From Spongilla lacustris (taxonomy: Eukaryota > Porifera > Demospongiae > Spongillida > Spongillidae): a stretch of 64,000 nucleotides of DNA. Where the stretch lies: NCBI GenBank assembly GCA_949361645.1, contig OX442425.1, forward strand, positions 402,748 to 466,747, written 5' to 3'. A program made the translations under genes and the position numbers. Every line of letters starts with the position of its first letter. Position 1 is the stretch's first letter. Positions 39,501 through 51,072 of the stretch are shown one piece after another. The notes under the pieces were generated by a model. That model had not been told where the DNA came from, searched no databases, and worked only from the letters and a program-made list of their open reading frames with translations.

Positions 39501-41622
39501 GGACATTGAAACTAAGCAATCTCTCAAGAAGACCAAACGATCAATGCCAATTGGGCTACAGGAAGCCATCCAAGCAGGTTCTGTGCTTCATACAAACAAG
39601 AAGTCTCTGCCTAGTGACATCCGCAATGCTATAGAGAACCAACCTGCTTTACGCACTACCAAAAGGAGTCTTCCAGCTGCTATTCGTGAAGGAATAGTGC
39701 AGGGTGTGAAGCTTAAAGCTACCAAGAAGCGCATGCCTTCACTATTACAAGCACAAATTATTTCAAAACCCTTGCTTCGTCAGACCAAATCATCACTTCC
39801 GTCTCCCCTCCGTGCACATATCCAATCGGGTGTCAATCTGAAGAAGACAAAGTTGTCTATGCCAGTGGAGCTAAGGAAGGGGATAGAAGGTGGCACAGCT
39901 GTGCTGAAGCATGTGTCTCCTAAAGTGCCCAGATCTGTAGCAAAATCTGCCCCACCGCAGAAGCTTACCGCACCCCTGCTCCCAGCTGTAAAACAAGCTC
40001 GCAAGAGGGTCATTGGTGCTACGGACGAAGCTGGTGAGACCCCACTCCCTGCTCCTCCCCCCAAGAAGAGGAGGGTGGCTGACCCATCTTCCCCACTGCC
40101 CTTCAGTTTTGATCAATTTGCCAAGGGCGCTTCAGGAAGTGTTGATTTGTCTGGTATACATGTGCTGCATCCCAACTCCAAGGTGGAGTTCTCTGCTAGT
40201 CATGCTGAGACATCACTGGCTAAACCCCTTTCTCCTGCTACAGTATGCTCACAACCAGAAGTTGGCACTTCACTGTTTCAGCTTGGCATTGATGACAAGC
40301 CAACTAGACCCAATGGGGTAAGAGCTACCCGCAGTAGGCCTACAACTGATGCTCGCAGTAGGAGCACTAGGGCTAAGCAAAAAATCGCATCAACTGATGC
40401 GGGTACAGCTGCCAAAAGAGTAACACGCTTAAGTGTAAGACAGACATCAGATCACACAAGTGGGGACAATGAAGTTAAGAATGTCACAATTGAGCAGACT
40501 GCTTCAGCACCTGATGATGTGCGAAGTAAAAGAAAGAAGGCTACAAGGAATACCAGCTCTAGTAAGACCATTGGAAAAATCCTTCTGGAGGCAATCCCAG
40601 AGGAGCCTAGTCCATCTGCAGTGACTGAGGAATCTGACAACACATGCGGTATTCAAAAACAAAAACAGATAAGCTCTCACAAACTTTCCAAGTTTGAGGA
40701 AACAGTTAGAGGGCAGGAGGGTAGCATGACGCAAGATAGGCCAAAAAGGAGTATGAGGTCATCAAAACATGATGAACCTGTTTCAGTTACAGTTACACAA
40801 TCTGAACCACATGTAATCCCGCCAAGTGATGGGCTTGAAGTTGATTCTGGCAACAGCAAACCAAGAAGGGTGACTCGATCATTGAAGCAGATTTTGGTTA
40901 CTCCTGTTAAACCACACATCAGCACTGTGGCATCTGCTCCTGAGACAAAACTGCCTGAACCAGCTGCCAGCTCCTTTGAACCCAAGAAGACCAATCGCTC
41001 ATCCAGGAAAGCTGAAACAGCCATTTGTTTGCCTCAGGACTATATCGGACAGGATGTTTCCTTACAAGGTCCTCATGATAAGAAAAGGCTCAAGGTCGAG
41101 CAAAAAAGTGATGCTTCAGTTGACGAGTTACCTAAGAAGGTGACTCGATCTTCCAAACAAACCAAGGCAGCTGCTAAGGTTTTGCCCCAGGAAATAACTT
41201 CTGCAATTGAACAAGCAGCTGATATACCAATGACCATTTCTGACCAGAAGAGAGGTACACATAGGATTGAACAAAACACAAATGCCTCTGATAGTAGGAA
41301 GACAAGGAGGGCCACGAAGTCTTCCAAGCAGGATGGCAGTGGTGGTGAGCAAAGCACCTATGCCTTGGAGGCACCTCCCGATTCAAAGAAATGCAAGGTT
41401 GAACAGAGTTCAAATGGGAAGTCTGCAAGAAACACCCGATCCTTTAAGCAAGTGGACACCCCTGAAGGTGACAATGTTGCTTTGGAACCCATGTCCACAC
41501 GAAATAAGATTGGTCGATCCTCCAAACCCAGTCAGACAGTTATTCAGCAAGAAAGACTTGTTGAGCCGAGCATTGATGAAACCATTCCTAAGCGAGCCAC
41601 ACGGTCCTCTAAGCTGAAGTGA
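36586..41622 (+). CDS. FHA protein of the Ki-67/Repo-Man family
   Basis: Exons 36586-36701, 36768-36849, 36935-37114, 37169-37258, 37350-37382, 37475-37627 and 37687-41622; phases close, 1,529 aa. Residues about 12-110 form an FHA domain aligned with Ki-67 (FIHIKRNGGDG, SCDFRIQVPSVSARHASL, YLNGEAV, VLKVGTCSFRFEYN). At about residue 279, KSVSFGPFLSPEFFDKKLPP starts the PP1-binding RVxF plus KiR-SLiM block known from Ki-67 and Repo-Man. Acidic TQGSEDEG repeats follow, then about 17 repeats around RSMPTPVRK and a basic tail with recurring RVTRSSK words suited to chromatin binding. In vertebrates Ki-67 coats mitotic chromosomes, binds NIFK through FHA and recruits PP1. No LR chromatin domain is recognised. 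Separate Ki-67 and Repo-Man paralogues may not exist here; an ancestral combined protein is inferred. Confidence 0.82.
38125..38340 (+). repeat. In-frame 24-bp minisatellite coding TQGSEDEG
   Basis: Seven to eight copies of a 24-bp unit (GGTACTCAAGGCTCTGAAGA + TGAG) in the Ki-67-like gene code an acidic octapeptide with possible CK2 sites (SEDE). Confidence 0.95.
38860..39545 (+). repeat. In-frame 63-bp repeat array coding SMPTPVRK units
   Basis: About 11 nearly identical 63-bp copies code a 21-aa unit (RSMPTPVRKDIETQPSLKKT plus K), flanked on both sides by diverged copies (about 38530-38860 and 39545-39880). The inner copies are far more alike than the outer ones, showing recent homogenisation in the middle of an older array. 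Each unit has a TP site followed by a basic residue (TPVRK), a good CDK1 consensus. Confidence 0.95.
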
Positions 41623-41779
41623 GGTGGTATGACTTCATCTTATATATGACATGCTACTCATTATGTCTGTGTACTTTATTTATGTATCCATACTCTATGT
41701 TCAGTGTAGTTTATTTTTGTCATGTTATTATTTTTTTAGATGTTTATATAATGATATTCAAACATAGTTACTAATTAAA

Positions 41780-42757
41780 TTAATGCAAGGGTGTGTCTAC
41801 TAGTAGTCTTCTGTGGTACTGTGGATCTAGCTTTGATTCGTAGTCCGCTACTCTCCTAAAGCCTTGCCTTCTGAACTGCTGCTGCCTCAAGTACATAAAC
41901 ACCAGTGTCTTCAATCCATAAATTAATAAACCGCCCTAAAATAAACTTAATGTAAACACAGGCATTTTAAATAATAGTATAGTACTTACTAACAGCATTC
42001 GTTTCAGCCCGTTCTCCACCGACTTAAAACAAAATTTCCCAGTGTAGTAGGCAGCAAATGGTAGTAGCAACCCTACAGACATACTTCTAGCAAGATAGTC
42101 CACCGCACCTCCCAGGTCGGACTGTGAGGTGTCACGAGGCACACGAGTAGGAGTTGGCCACAACCAGTTCAATATCCTTCCCAAGACCGGTACGGAAGAG
42201 AGCGCAGGAGAAACGCTGCTCCTCCAGTAAACAAGCACTCTAAAGGGGGGAATCGGAAGAATGGACAATTTAACCAGATATTAACACCCACCATTTCTTT
42301 TTATAAGTTCTTACCGCCCCTCCACATCTGAGATTTCAAGGAGAACTAGTCCAACTGGAATTAACGGTAACCCTACCATTGTAATAAGTGGACTATTGGG
42401 CAGACCAGTGACTACCCTAACGGTGCTGTCCTTTCCAATGGCCAATGCCACTACACCCAGGCCGTAGGAGAATGCCACATAGTATATAGCGGTAATAGCA
42501 GCAGTAGTAAGTCCAAGAGGTGCCACAATGGTCAACAACCTGTCCAGCCAGTCGATAGCTAATACATGGGACATAATGCGACTCAATGTTTTGGAGGCAT
42601 TAATTAGACACGCGAATTCCCTAGTCCTTTGTACTACGTATTCAACGCTGCAATTCGGGGGCAAAACCGGGCTACTTTTAAGGGTAAGCAAAAACGTTTG
42701 CATTGATACATTTAGTGCCCTATAAATCCACCTGACGGAAGAAACGTTTGTTAACAT
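41780..42757 (-). CDS. MARCH5-like membrane protein without a RING-CH domain
   Basis: Exons 42757-42315, 42239-41990 and 41935-41780 close in phase to 282 aa. The membrane part matches the adjacent MARCH5: WLDRLLTIVAP, AITAIYYVAFSYGLGVVALAIGKD against SALYWVSFSYGVAAVTVAMGRD, LPLIPVGLVLLE, and a last exon with FMYLRQQQFRRQGFRRVADY, the MARCH5 C-terminal signature. The first about 65 residues carry no C4HC3 zinc ligands; a weak trace (RWIYRAL..., PPNCSVEYVVQ) may be a ruined RING end (KWVHQGC..., CPQCKFSYHIQ). The ATG at 42757 gives a complete protein, so it need not be a pseudogene. It would sit in the mitochondrial outer membrane without ligase activity, perhaps as a regulator of MARCH5. The 5' end is uncertain. 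Confidence 0.6.
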
Positions 42758-42958
42758 CACCTACTCTTAGAAAATCGAGAACCTTGAAGGGGAAAAAAAA
42801 AACCCTGATAGTGCCCCGTATAAATGATTGCTAACTCGGCATTAATTGGAACATAAAACACAGCATCCAGCTCACATACATGTAACACAAGCAATTTTAA
42901 AAATGGTCTGCTCAAGAGCTTTGACAAAAAGTGTATGGTGGTGAAGGGGGCAAAGCCA

Positions 42959-43932
42959 TCAATCATGTGTTGCTTCAGCAGCATTTGCAGACCTCTGTGC
43001 ACATTGATGGGCCCTACAGTTCTCCAAATATAACTTCACACTAATACCTACAATGAGGTACGCTGACAACCCCTGAGTCAATGAGGGCAGCAAACGTAAT
43101 CACAGCACACTCCAAATGGAGAAAGGTCTTACCAGCAATGTCTTCCTCATTTTAGTTGTCTTCAGAAAGCTAAAGACAGTTTCACCAAGGATAGCGGATA
43201 TTGGTGGTAAGAACAATGCACTCATTATGCATCTGGAAATGAATGGAACTGGTGCCACCTGAGTTGGGGTATACAAAAACGAGTTCTGTTGTACTGGTAC
43301 ACTGCCCTTGATATGGATCCTCTGAAGAGCAGGGCACACAACTCCATACCATAACTTAAGAAGTTTTACCTCCGGACGCAACATTTTTAGTCCAAAAAGT
43401 CCCCAAGGAATAAGGGGCAACAGTGGAATGACGTAGGATGACGACGAACTACGCACAAGTTCAACAGCCTCATCTCGACCCATGGCAACTGTAACGGCTG
43501 CAACCCCATAACTGAACGAGACCCAGTACAGCGCCGAGGCCGTTATTCCTGCCAGTAACATAGGAGACAAACTGGTTACAACTTTATTACCGAACTCGTA
43601 CAAGGCGAGCAGGAGTTGGCTTGTCCCGGGGTATTGAATGTGATAAGAAAATTTACATTGAGGACAGGCCACTTCGGCCGAACTAGAGCCCTTTTGTTTC
43701 TGGTCAATCCATGCTTGAAGACACCCTTGGTGAACCCACTTCGTAGCACCACAACAACGACACGGGCTAGTCCAATCATCTTGGAGTTCGTCTTCGTCTG
43801 TACCGAAACACACCCAACACGTTCGACTAGGAGGGGAAGAGTCTCCCTTGTAAAATTCCGAGCAGTAACAGTATTATATTGCACTTACTCTGCTAACGAG
43901 TTTGTTCGCAACACAGTAGACGAAGAGTCCAT
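42959..43932 (-). CDS. MARCHF5: Mitochondrial E3 ubiquitin ligase MARCH5
   Basis: Exons 43932-43889, 43826-43133 and 43072-42959, 283 aa (human 278). The RING-CH (C4HC3) is at residues about 18-75: RTCWVCFGTDEDELQDDW, PCRCCGATKWVHQGCLQAW, VACPQC. Four hydrophobic segments follow, as in MARCH5, which spans the outer mitochondrial membrane and ubiquitinates DRP1/MiD49, MAVS aggregates and others. The donor A|GTAAGT and the pyrimidine-rich CTCTTCCCCTCCTAG acceptor define the first intron. The last exon (GLSAYLIVGISVKLYLENC) is less conserved. A RING-less tandem copy begins 201 bp downstream. Confidence 0.88.
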
Positions 43933-44805
43933 ATTTTAGTTGTGAAATTAAATATGATCACGTGCAATAAACGCATAGATTAATAATTTAAATCACGTGA
44001 CCAATATTTTGCGAAGCAAATGAGCCAAGTGCATTCAGTGTTTTTTGGATAACGAAGGCTTTTATCTGGGTGAATCGGACGTGATGCTTGCATAGCGGGA
44101 TAGTATTTAGGGTCTGGGACCGATGGCAGGAGAGTGCATTGAAATGCGCTGAACCAAACAACATGTATATCTACCCAAACAATAGTTCAGTGTTAAGCTT
44201 GTGATTATAATAATTTGCCCAACTCTTAATACTATTTCTACAACAAAGGAGCACTTCGGAGTGTAGCCCATTTTCTTAAGGCAACTATTAAACTATACAC
44301 AAATATATGCGTTTTCAACTACTCGATTATCAGTACGGGCACTTAATTCTCTTTGCCACCACCCACAGCATTAAAAAAAGAATTAAAGTGAAAAATATGA
44401 ATGTCAAATTACGATGCTTTTGTCGCACATCTTGTACTGCCAATTATATGACAAAACCGCAACATGAGCCGATTATTCACTGGGTTCATTGGCGCGCTGT
44501 CGCGCTGATAGTGGTATTCAATAGTGTTGCAGCAATACTTATAGACGGGACTGCTAGCGACGTTTTTGTTAGTGCTATAATATAATAAATACTACGGTGG
44601 TTCCTAAGCGTTAAAAGTGCTGGGACTCCGCCCCAAAATTTTGATGTAATGTTCTAATTATACATCAATCATGGCTTACATACGAGCGGTAGCGTCGTCG
44701 AGCACGCATTTCTCACCTCAAGCATAGGCATGGTAACCAACCATTTCTAATCTAAAAAAAAAAAAAATTGAACGCTATAAGTTTTGTGTCCGTACATGTT
44801 GATGT
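43933..44805. promoter_or_regulatory. Divergent intergenic region MARCH5 / CPEB-A with E-boxes
   Basis: 873 bp. TCACGTGC at 43958-43965 and TCACGTGA at 43993-44000, the latter followed at once by CCAAT (44001-44005), lie 25-70 bp upstream of MARCH5 and suit bHLH-Zip (USF/TFE) and NF-Y binding. The ORF at 44307-44585 has one hydrophobic segment but no family match and is not called. Confidence 0.45.
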
Positions 44806-47800
44806 ATGATTGAAACGAAGAATTTTGCGGGGGATTTTAAATCAATGAGCGATACGGATCACAGCGACGCCACCGATCAAATGATATGTACTGACTGTTT
44901 TCGAGCGAAAGGGGAGAGTCAGTTTTCGCTTCCCTGCCGGAACCCAAAGTGCTATTTTTATGCAAAAAATAGTCAGAATGGACAATTCACCACCACGTTG
45001 CAGACTCAGACTGTGGACGAATGGTCACGCAGGCATTCAGACGAGTTGAGAGGTGAAGGTTCGTGGGGACACAAACCTGGACCATTGTGTGCACAGACAA
45101 AATTACAAGGGAGCTCTATCACAAGCACTAACGCGGTTCGCTCAAGTTCGCTCACTTCAAGCATGCAGGAACCGCGCGGAAAGGCAAAGGGAAACCAAGT
45201 GCGTGATAGAATAATGTCTACTCCTACAAGGGGTAGCTTCTTCTTCCAAGACGACACGGACCTTGTAGAAGACGCGTTTCTATCAAGTCCTATGTGGACA
45301 GCTGCTGACCGTATCGAGGCGAGTGATACCGCATAGATATTTTCTAAATTACTCCCTACGCTATCATAACAGTTAGGCGGCTTTTTGTCGCCAAATGCCA
45401 GCAATGGATTCAAAAAACCAAGCTGTATGCTGGACTGGTTATACGCTAAGCCAAGTGTGGTTCCCGGCGGCTCTCGAGTGTTCGATATGACCTCACTGAA
45501 GATGGAAATGCCTACTTGTATGGGCAGCGGTTTGAAGTGGTCATGTGTTTTACGCTGTTATTTTTTTTTCTTCTGACTTTTCCCATTGCATTAGTGGAGG
45601 ATGGGGGACCTGGGAGCACTAGAGCCTCTCCTGTGTCAGCATGTAAATCCAGAACCAGCCTCCCATCCCCTAACCTGTTCCCATCTGAGACCTACTCAAG
45701 GAAGGTGTTTATCGGTGGTCTACCACAAGATGCTGCAGAAGGTATGCAGTTGTTTTTTTAATTTTTACTTACCAATTATTAATGTTTCTCCTCCTCCCCA
45801 TGACAAGAGGATATTTGGACATATTTCCTACGCTTTGGACCTTTAACAGTGGATTGGCCCCACAAGTCACATACGAGGGGAGCCATTCCTCCCAAAGGTA
45901 AAAAAGGTGTCTTGGGAAGCGCCCAAGGTGTTTATTGCAGAGGAGCCCTTGTATGCTGGGGGGTGTGAATAAATCGCACCTTGGTACTTTGAAATAAAAG
46001 ATGAGAACTAGAACTCCCTTGTAATTATGGTAGCACTTTGCTGCTGACACCAGTCAGCAGTGGTGACCAACCATTCAATGTGTTTTTTAAACTTTGCACT
46101 CATGTTTCGAAGCCAGTTGATATTTGATTACTGTTCATACACACGTGCCCCCACACACACATGCACATGCTACACATACATGTATACACCATCACTGCAC
46201 ACACACATACACACCAGGATATGCGTTTCTTCTCTTCAAGGACGAGATATCTGTGCACAGTGTGCTGAAGTCCTGTGTGTGCGAAGGGGACAAATTCTTT
46301 CTCCACATTCCCACCCTTTCCTTAAGCAGGAAGAAGGTGTGGTTCACATGTTTTGCACCATTAGAATGCACATCTGAATGCACCAGCAGTGAGCTCCAAG
46401 GTGACCATTCTTTGCCTCCTTTAGATCCAGGTGAGACCTTGGTGTACCACAGATAGCCAGTGCTTGCTGGACTCCAGGGCTCTTGATCAGCGGAGGGCTG
46501 TATTTGTGGGTGGGGTGCCACGCCCACTCAAAGCACTGGAACTGGCACAGGTAATGAATGAAAAATATGGCAATGTTGCATTTGTGGCCATCGACTGCGA
46601 CTCTGAGCTCAAGTACCCAAAAGGTTAGGAAACTGAAATTGTGTGCTATTTATGATTCACACATCCCCCCTCCCTCCCCCCTCCTTCCCCTCCCTCCCCC
46701 TCCTCCTCCCTCCCTCCCTCCTTCCTCTCCCGCTCCTTCACCATGCAACCTCAGGGGCTGCTTGTGTGGTATTCACGTCTCACTCTAGCTACATAGCAGC
46801 TGTCTCTGCAAGGTTTATGCAGCTGTCATATGGAGACATGGAGAAAAAGGTGAGAAGCTGGCATTTGTGCTTATTTAGGCAGGCAGGCCTAAGCGTGCAT
46901 TGACCTGTTTTGTTTTGGTGGGAGGAGGGAGGGAGGCAGCCACTTGGTGTTGGGTGATTTTAGATATGATAGCTATGTGTACAGTAGCTAGTTGGTTGCT
47001 GGTAGTGGAGAACATGCAGAAGGATTGTGCCTTGTGTCAGAACATTCCTAATCTGGTTGTAAGTTTGAAACACCAGCAAGGCCACTGTGTGCTGTTGTCC
47101 AACTGAGCCAGTAATTTCTGGGGTTACAGATGGAAGTATAGGTGTAGTTAGATGAAGATGGAGGTGTAGTTAGATGAAGATGGAGGTGTGGTTAGATGAA
47201 GATGGAGGTGTAGTTAGATGAAGATGGAGGTGTAGTTAGATGAAGATGGAGGTGTAGTTAGATGAAGATGGAGGTGTGGTTAGATGAAGATGGAGGTGTA
47301 GTTAGATGAAGATGGAGGTGTAGTTAGATGAAGATGGAGGTGTAGTTAGATGAAGATGGAGGTGTGGTTAGATGAAGATGGAGGTGTAGTTAGATGAAGA
47401 TGGAGGTGTAGTTAGATGAAGATGGAGGTGTAGTTAGATGAGGATGGAGGTGTAGTTAGATGAAGATGGAGGTGTAGTTAGATGAAGATGGAGGTGTAGT
47501 TAGATGAAGATGGAGGTGTAGTTAGATGAAGATGGAGGTGTAGTTAGATGAAGATGGAGGTGTAGTTAGATGAAGATGGAGGTGTAGTTAGATGAAGATG
47601 GAGGTGTAGTTAGATGAAGATGGAGGTGTAGTTAGATGAAGATGGAGGTGTCGTTAGATGAAGATGGAGGTGTAGTTAGATGAAGATGGAGGTGTAGTTA
47701 GATGAAGATGGAGGTGTAGTTAGATGAAGATGGAGGTGTAGTTAGATGAAGATGGAGGTGTAGTTAGATGAAGATGGAGGTGTAGTTAGATGAAGATGGA

Positions 47801-48576
47801 GGTGTAGTTAGATGAAGATGGAGGTGTAGTTAGATGAAGATGGAGGTGTAGTTAGATGAAGATGGAGGTGTAGTTAGATGAAGAGAGATGGAGATGTAGG
47901 GTTAGTTGGACCTATAACTGATTAGAGATAGTAGAAGATGATACTATTGAATTTATGTTTGCCGATGATAAACAGATTGAACCTCCTATTTCTACTCACC
48001 ATGCTATACAATTTTCTGTAGGATTAGTGTGTCTTACATTGGCTCCTAACATATGAGGTCAATACCTCACATCACAAAAGCAAAAAAAAAACATGCATCT
48101 TTCAGCAACAGATTCAAAGTGATTTGGATGCTCTTTATATATGTGGGTTTTAAACCTTTGGGTCAGGGGGATTAAGACACCAAAATGCATTTCACATAAA
48201 GGATAGTTAGTATCATTTACCTTCAGAAGATATATAGCATGTCAAAAATTTATGACTAGACACGCTCCACATGAAGTAAAATTTTATTTGAGGGCAAAGT
48301 TGTATGATTAGAACAAATAGAGGGGCTGTTGCCATGGTTACATGATAATCATCAAACACACAGATAGAGATTAAGCCGTATGTGCTTGACGGTCAGCTGT
48401 GTGATGAGTGCCATGGTGTTCAGTCTGACGGGAAGCCAGCTCCCTTCTTCTGTGGCAGCATGACCTGTCTCAAGTACTACTGTGAACACTGCTGGGCCAC
48501 TGTGCACTCCATGCCCAACTGGCAGAACCACCGCCCCCTTCTCAAGGATGTTGGGGACCACGTGCGGTTCCACTGA
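44806..48576 (+). CDS. CPEB-type RNA-binding protein A (divergent tandem copy)
   Basis: Exons 44806-45322, 45377-45529, 45595-45741, 45808-45897, 46218-46336, 46425-46623, 46755-46849 and 48364-48576; phases close, 510 aa. RRM1 starts at YSRKVFIGGLPQD (about residue 255) with TVDWPHK and GYAFLLFKDE; RRM2 at RRAVFVGGVPRP (about 366) with LKYPKG; the CEBP ZZ zinc domain is at about 452-500 (CDECHG, FFCGSMTCLKYYCEHCWATVH). Exon structure is identical to the next gene from RRM1 onward. CPEBs bind 3' UTR U-rich elements and control polyadenylation and translation; this layout is CPEB2-4-like. RRM2 RNP1 reads GAACVVF in place of GAGRVxF, losing the Arg. The long first exon (residues 1-172) has Cys pairs unusual for CPEB; its linkage is by phase only. 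Confidence 0.8.
47130..47885. repeat. 22-bp minisatellite, about 34 copies
   Basis: Nearly perfect array of AGATGAAGATGGAGGTGTAG + TT in the last intron of CPEB-A (46850-48363), which it makes the largest intron of that gene. Rare variants (GTGGTT, GTCGTT, GAGGAT) mark individual copies. Confidence 0.97.
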
Positions 48577-49854
48577 TGCCCCATACTTTGGATCCAATCT
48601 GTGGGGAGAGGGAAATTAATTTTGTAATTTATGTGTTTACCAGTTCCACTGGTTTTGTATCTGCTTCATGTGAGTTAATGGGACAATGTATCCTTCATAT
48701 GTGAGCCTTCTGAAGCGCACAGGTATTTCAGCGGTGTCAAGCACTCTATATCAGAACCCTGTATTTTATGCCTTTTTTTTTTCTTTTCTTACCATTTGCA
48801 TTCTTCATCAGTTATGTAATTTTTTACTGTTTGGCACTTAATTGAGAAAAATAATAATAATTTATTCAAATACCTCATTTGTTGGGTTTAAATACAGCGA
48901 TTGCGATGGAATTGGGCGGAATCTTTCTCATATATCGAGTGTCCTTCAGTGACACTTAACATGCTAAACTCCTCAGGTCCGAAAATTGTGATAGGTAAGG
49001 GACTCGCATTCGATGCTGTGTAGGTTGGCATCCAATGGTCTGTATTCCGGGATTGCTTTTCGCCTAAATTGTTTCATTCAATGGATTAATTCGATTGAAC
49101 TGTTCGTCGCAATAACATTACGTCATGTACTAGTACTACTAAAGTGCCAAGAGTCGAATGCGTTTCCATTGCCGTGGAGACATCCGGCAATTGGGCACGT
49201 TTGGCATCTCGCCTGGCTACTGTACTGACTCCTCACAACCCAGGTCAAAAGTTATTGCAGACCTCTATGGATGCTTAAACCTAACCCCGATGAGGGCCAT
49301 TCTAGCCAGAGCCTTCCGGCCAATAGGGCTGTATACTTAAGTACATAGAATTTTTTGTTTAGGTTAATGCTGTTAGCAGTAGTTTAATGTAGTTGGACTG
49401 TATAGAAATACATGTTTCCGTGTGTATGCATTATATATATATTAAGATGACTTATTATTTATTACCTTCATCCAATCAATGTACTTCGTCGACTTCGATT
49501 AGACTTCTTCGAAAAATACATACATACGTGCGCATCACAACTGGTATGGAGGTACAGCTACATGTAGAGACTTGGAGTGTGAGGGAGGGAAGGAATGCAG
49601 CTGGCTAGGTAAGTATTTTGTCCTTTTCCCCACCCTTATCTGCTGCATACGTAGTATGCTGCATTTATTAAATAAATTGCAATACAATATGCACTTGTTA
49701 ATTGCTATTTTATAGGCGGAGCTCTGGCTTTTCTGCTACAATAAAACCGCGAAGCTGAACTGCTGCAAGTCAATGCACTGGAACGGCTGCAACGAAAGCG
49801 GCTGCCGAGTCATTCTGATTGGTGCCTCCAGTACAAGCAGACAAGATTGTCACC
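48577..49854. other. Spacer between the two CPEB genes
   Basis: Contains the 3' UTR of CPEB-A and the promoter of CPEB-B. ORFs at 49013-49228, 49158-49340 and 49393-49608 show no family similarity. No repeat or RNA gene is seen. Confidence 0.5.
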
Positions 49855-50010
49855 ATGGCAGCGCCAATGGCCTTGGAAACTCGAATCCACAGGGACCCGT
49901 TTGGCGTTTGGGGACCGTCCGTCATGTCGCTTGGAAGCTCATTCACCTGCGCCCTGGACACTTCCATGAAACCATGGCAGGTAAACGAAAGCGTGCGTGT
50001 AGGGTGGAAA

Positions 50011-50043
<33 letters not shown>

Positions 50044-51020
50044 GTGGTAGGTTTGTGGCTATACGTTTCGTCTTTGCAGCCCTCCAGTAGCGAGAGGCTT
50101 CTAAATGAAATGCTGAACAGGAGCGAGAGAAGCAAGCTGGGAGCGGCCCTCGACTACTGCTGGTTTGACCACCCTGCGCGCTCCGGTTTATCGCAAGGTT
50201 CTGTTATTTGTATTTTTTGTATTCATTTGCAGCTGTTTTAGGAACAGCTGGATAGTATCAAACTTAAAAATTAAAAAAAACCCGTACCTAACCACTTTTC
50301 TTGGGTTTGTGCAGACGAACGCAGCAGTTCCAGTGGTTCACGAACACCAAGCCCCTTTGGTGTTGTGAGTGCCCCCAATAGTACCCCGTCCCATCCTCCG
50401 GTACATGAAATGTATTCGAGGAAAGTGTTCGTGGGAGGTCTGCCGCCAGATATCGACCAAGGTGAGTTCACCGGGAAAACGTCAACGAGTCGCTAAAGAA
50501 TGGTCTCCTTGCTTTTTTTTTTTTTTGCTTTTTTCGACGTACTCTGTGTAGACGAAATCAAGGAGCACTTTTTACGGTATGGACCTCTCACTGTTGATTG
50601 GCCGCACAAGGCTCAGTCTAAAGCATATTTTCCGCCCAAAGGTATCAGAATCATTTGTGTGCATGTGCGTTTTCAGACAGGCGGTCGGTGCCTGTATTGT
50701 GTCTGTGCACAAGGCTTGCGGGAAGACGGGAGCAGCCTTTTTCTTTTCACCTTGTATCAACTACAGCAGCTGCAGTCACGTGCACCGGTGCCCTTTTCTC
50801 TCCCACCTGCAGGGTATGCGTTCCTCCTGTTCCGAGAAGAGGTATCAGTCCAGCGGCTAGTCAAGAGCTGTGTCAGTGAGGAAGGGAAACTATACCTTTT
50901 TGTATCCAGTGTTACTCAGATCAATAAGAAGGTAAGTGACATACTTACATCCCTTCCAATCAAGCCTTTCCGACATTGGCAAGTCTTTCCACTACTAGTC
51001 AATACCAATTATGTCACATG

Positions 51021-51072
<52 letters not shown>

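Noticed and set aside
38876..39634. 252-aa shifted ORF (RRPNDRCPLL repeats)
   Set aside because: Frame-shifted reading of the 63-bp array of the Ki-67-like gene.
44307..44585. 92-aa ORF with one hydrophobic segment
   Set aside because: No family match, AT-rich intergenic setting, no splice or promoter support; may be chance.
47130..47885. Coding potential of the 22-bp array
   Set aside because: 22 is not a multiple of three and every frame meets TAG/TGA words (GTAG, AGATGA) within two units; it is intronic.
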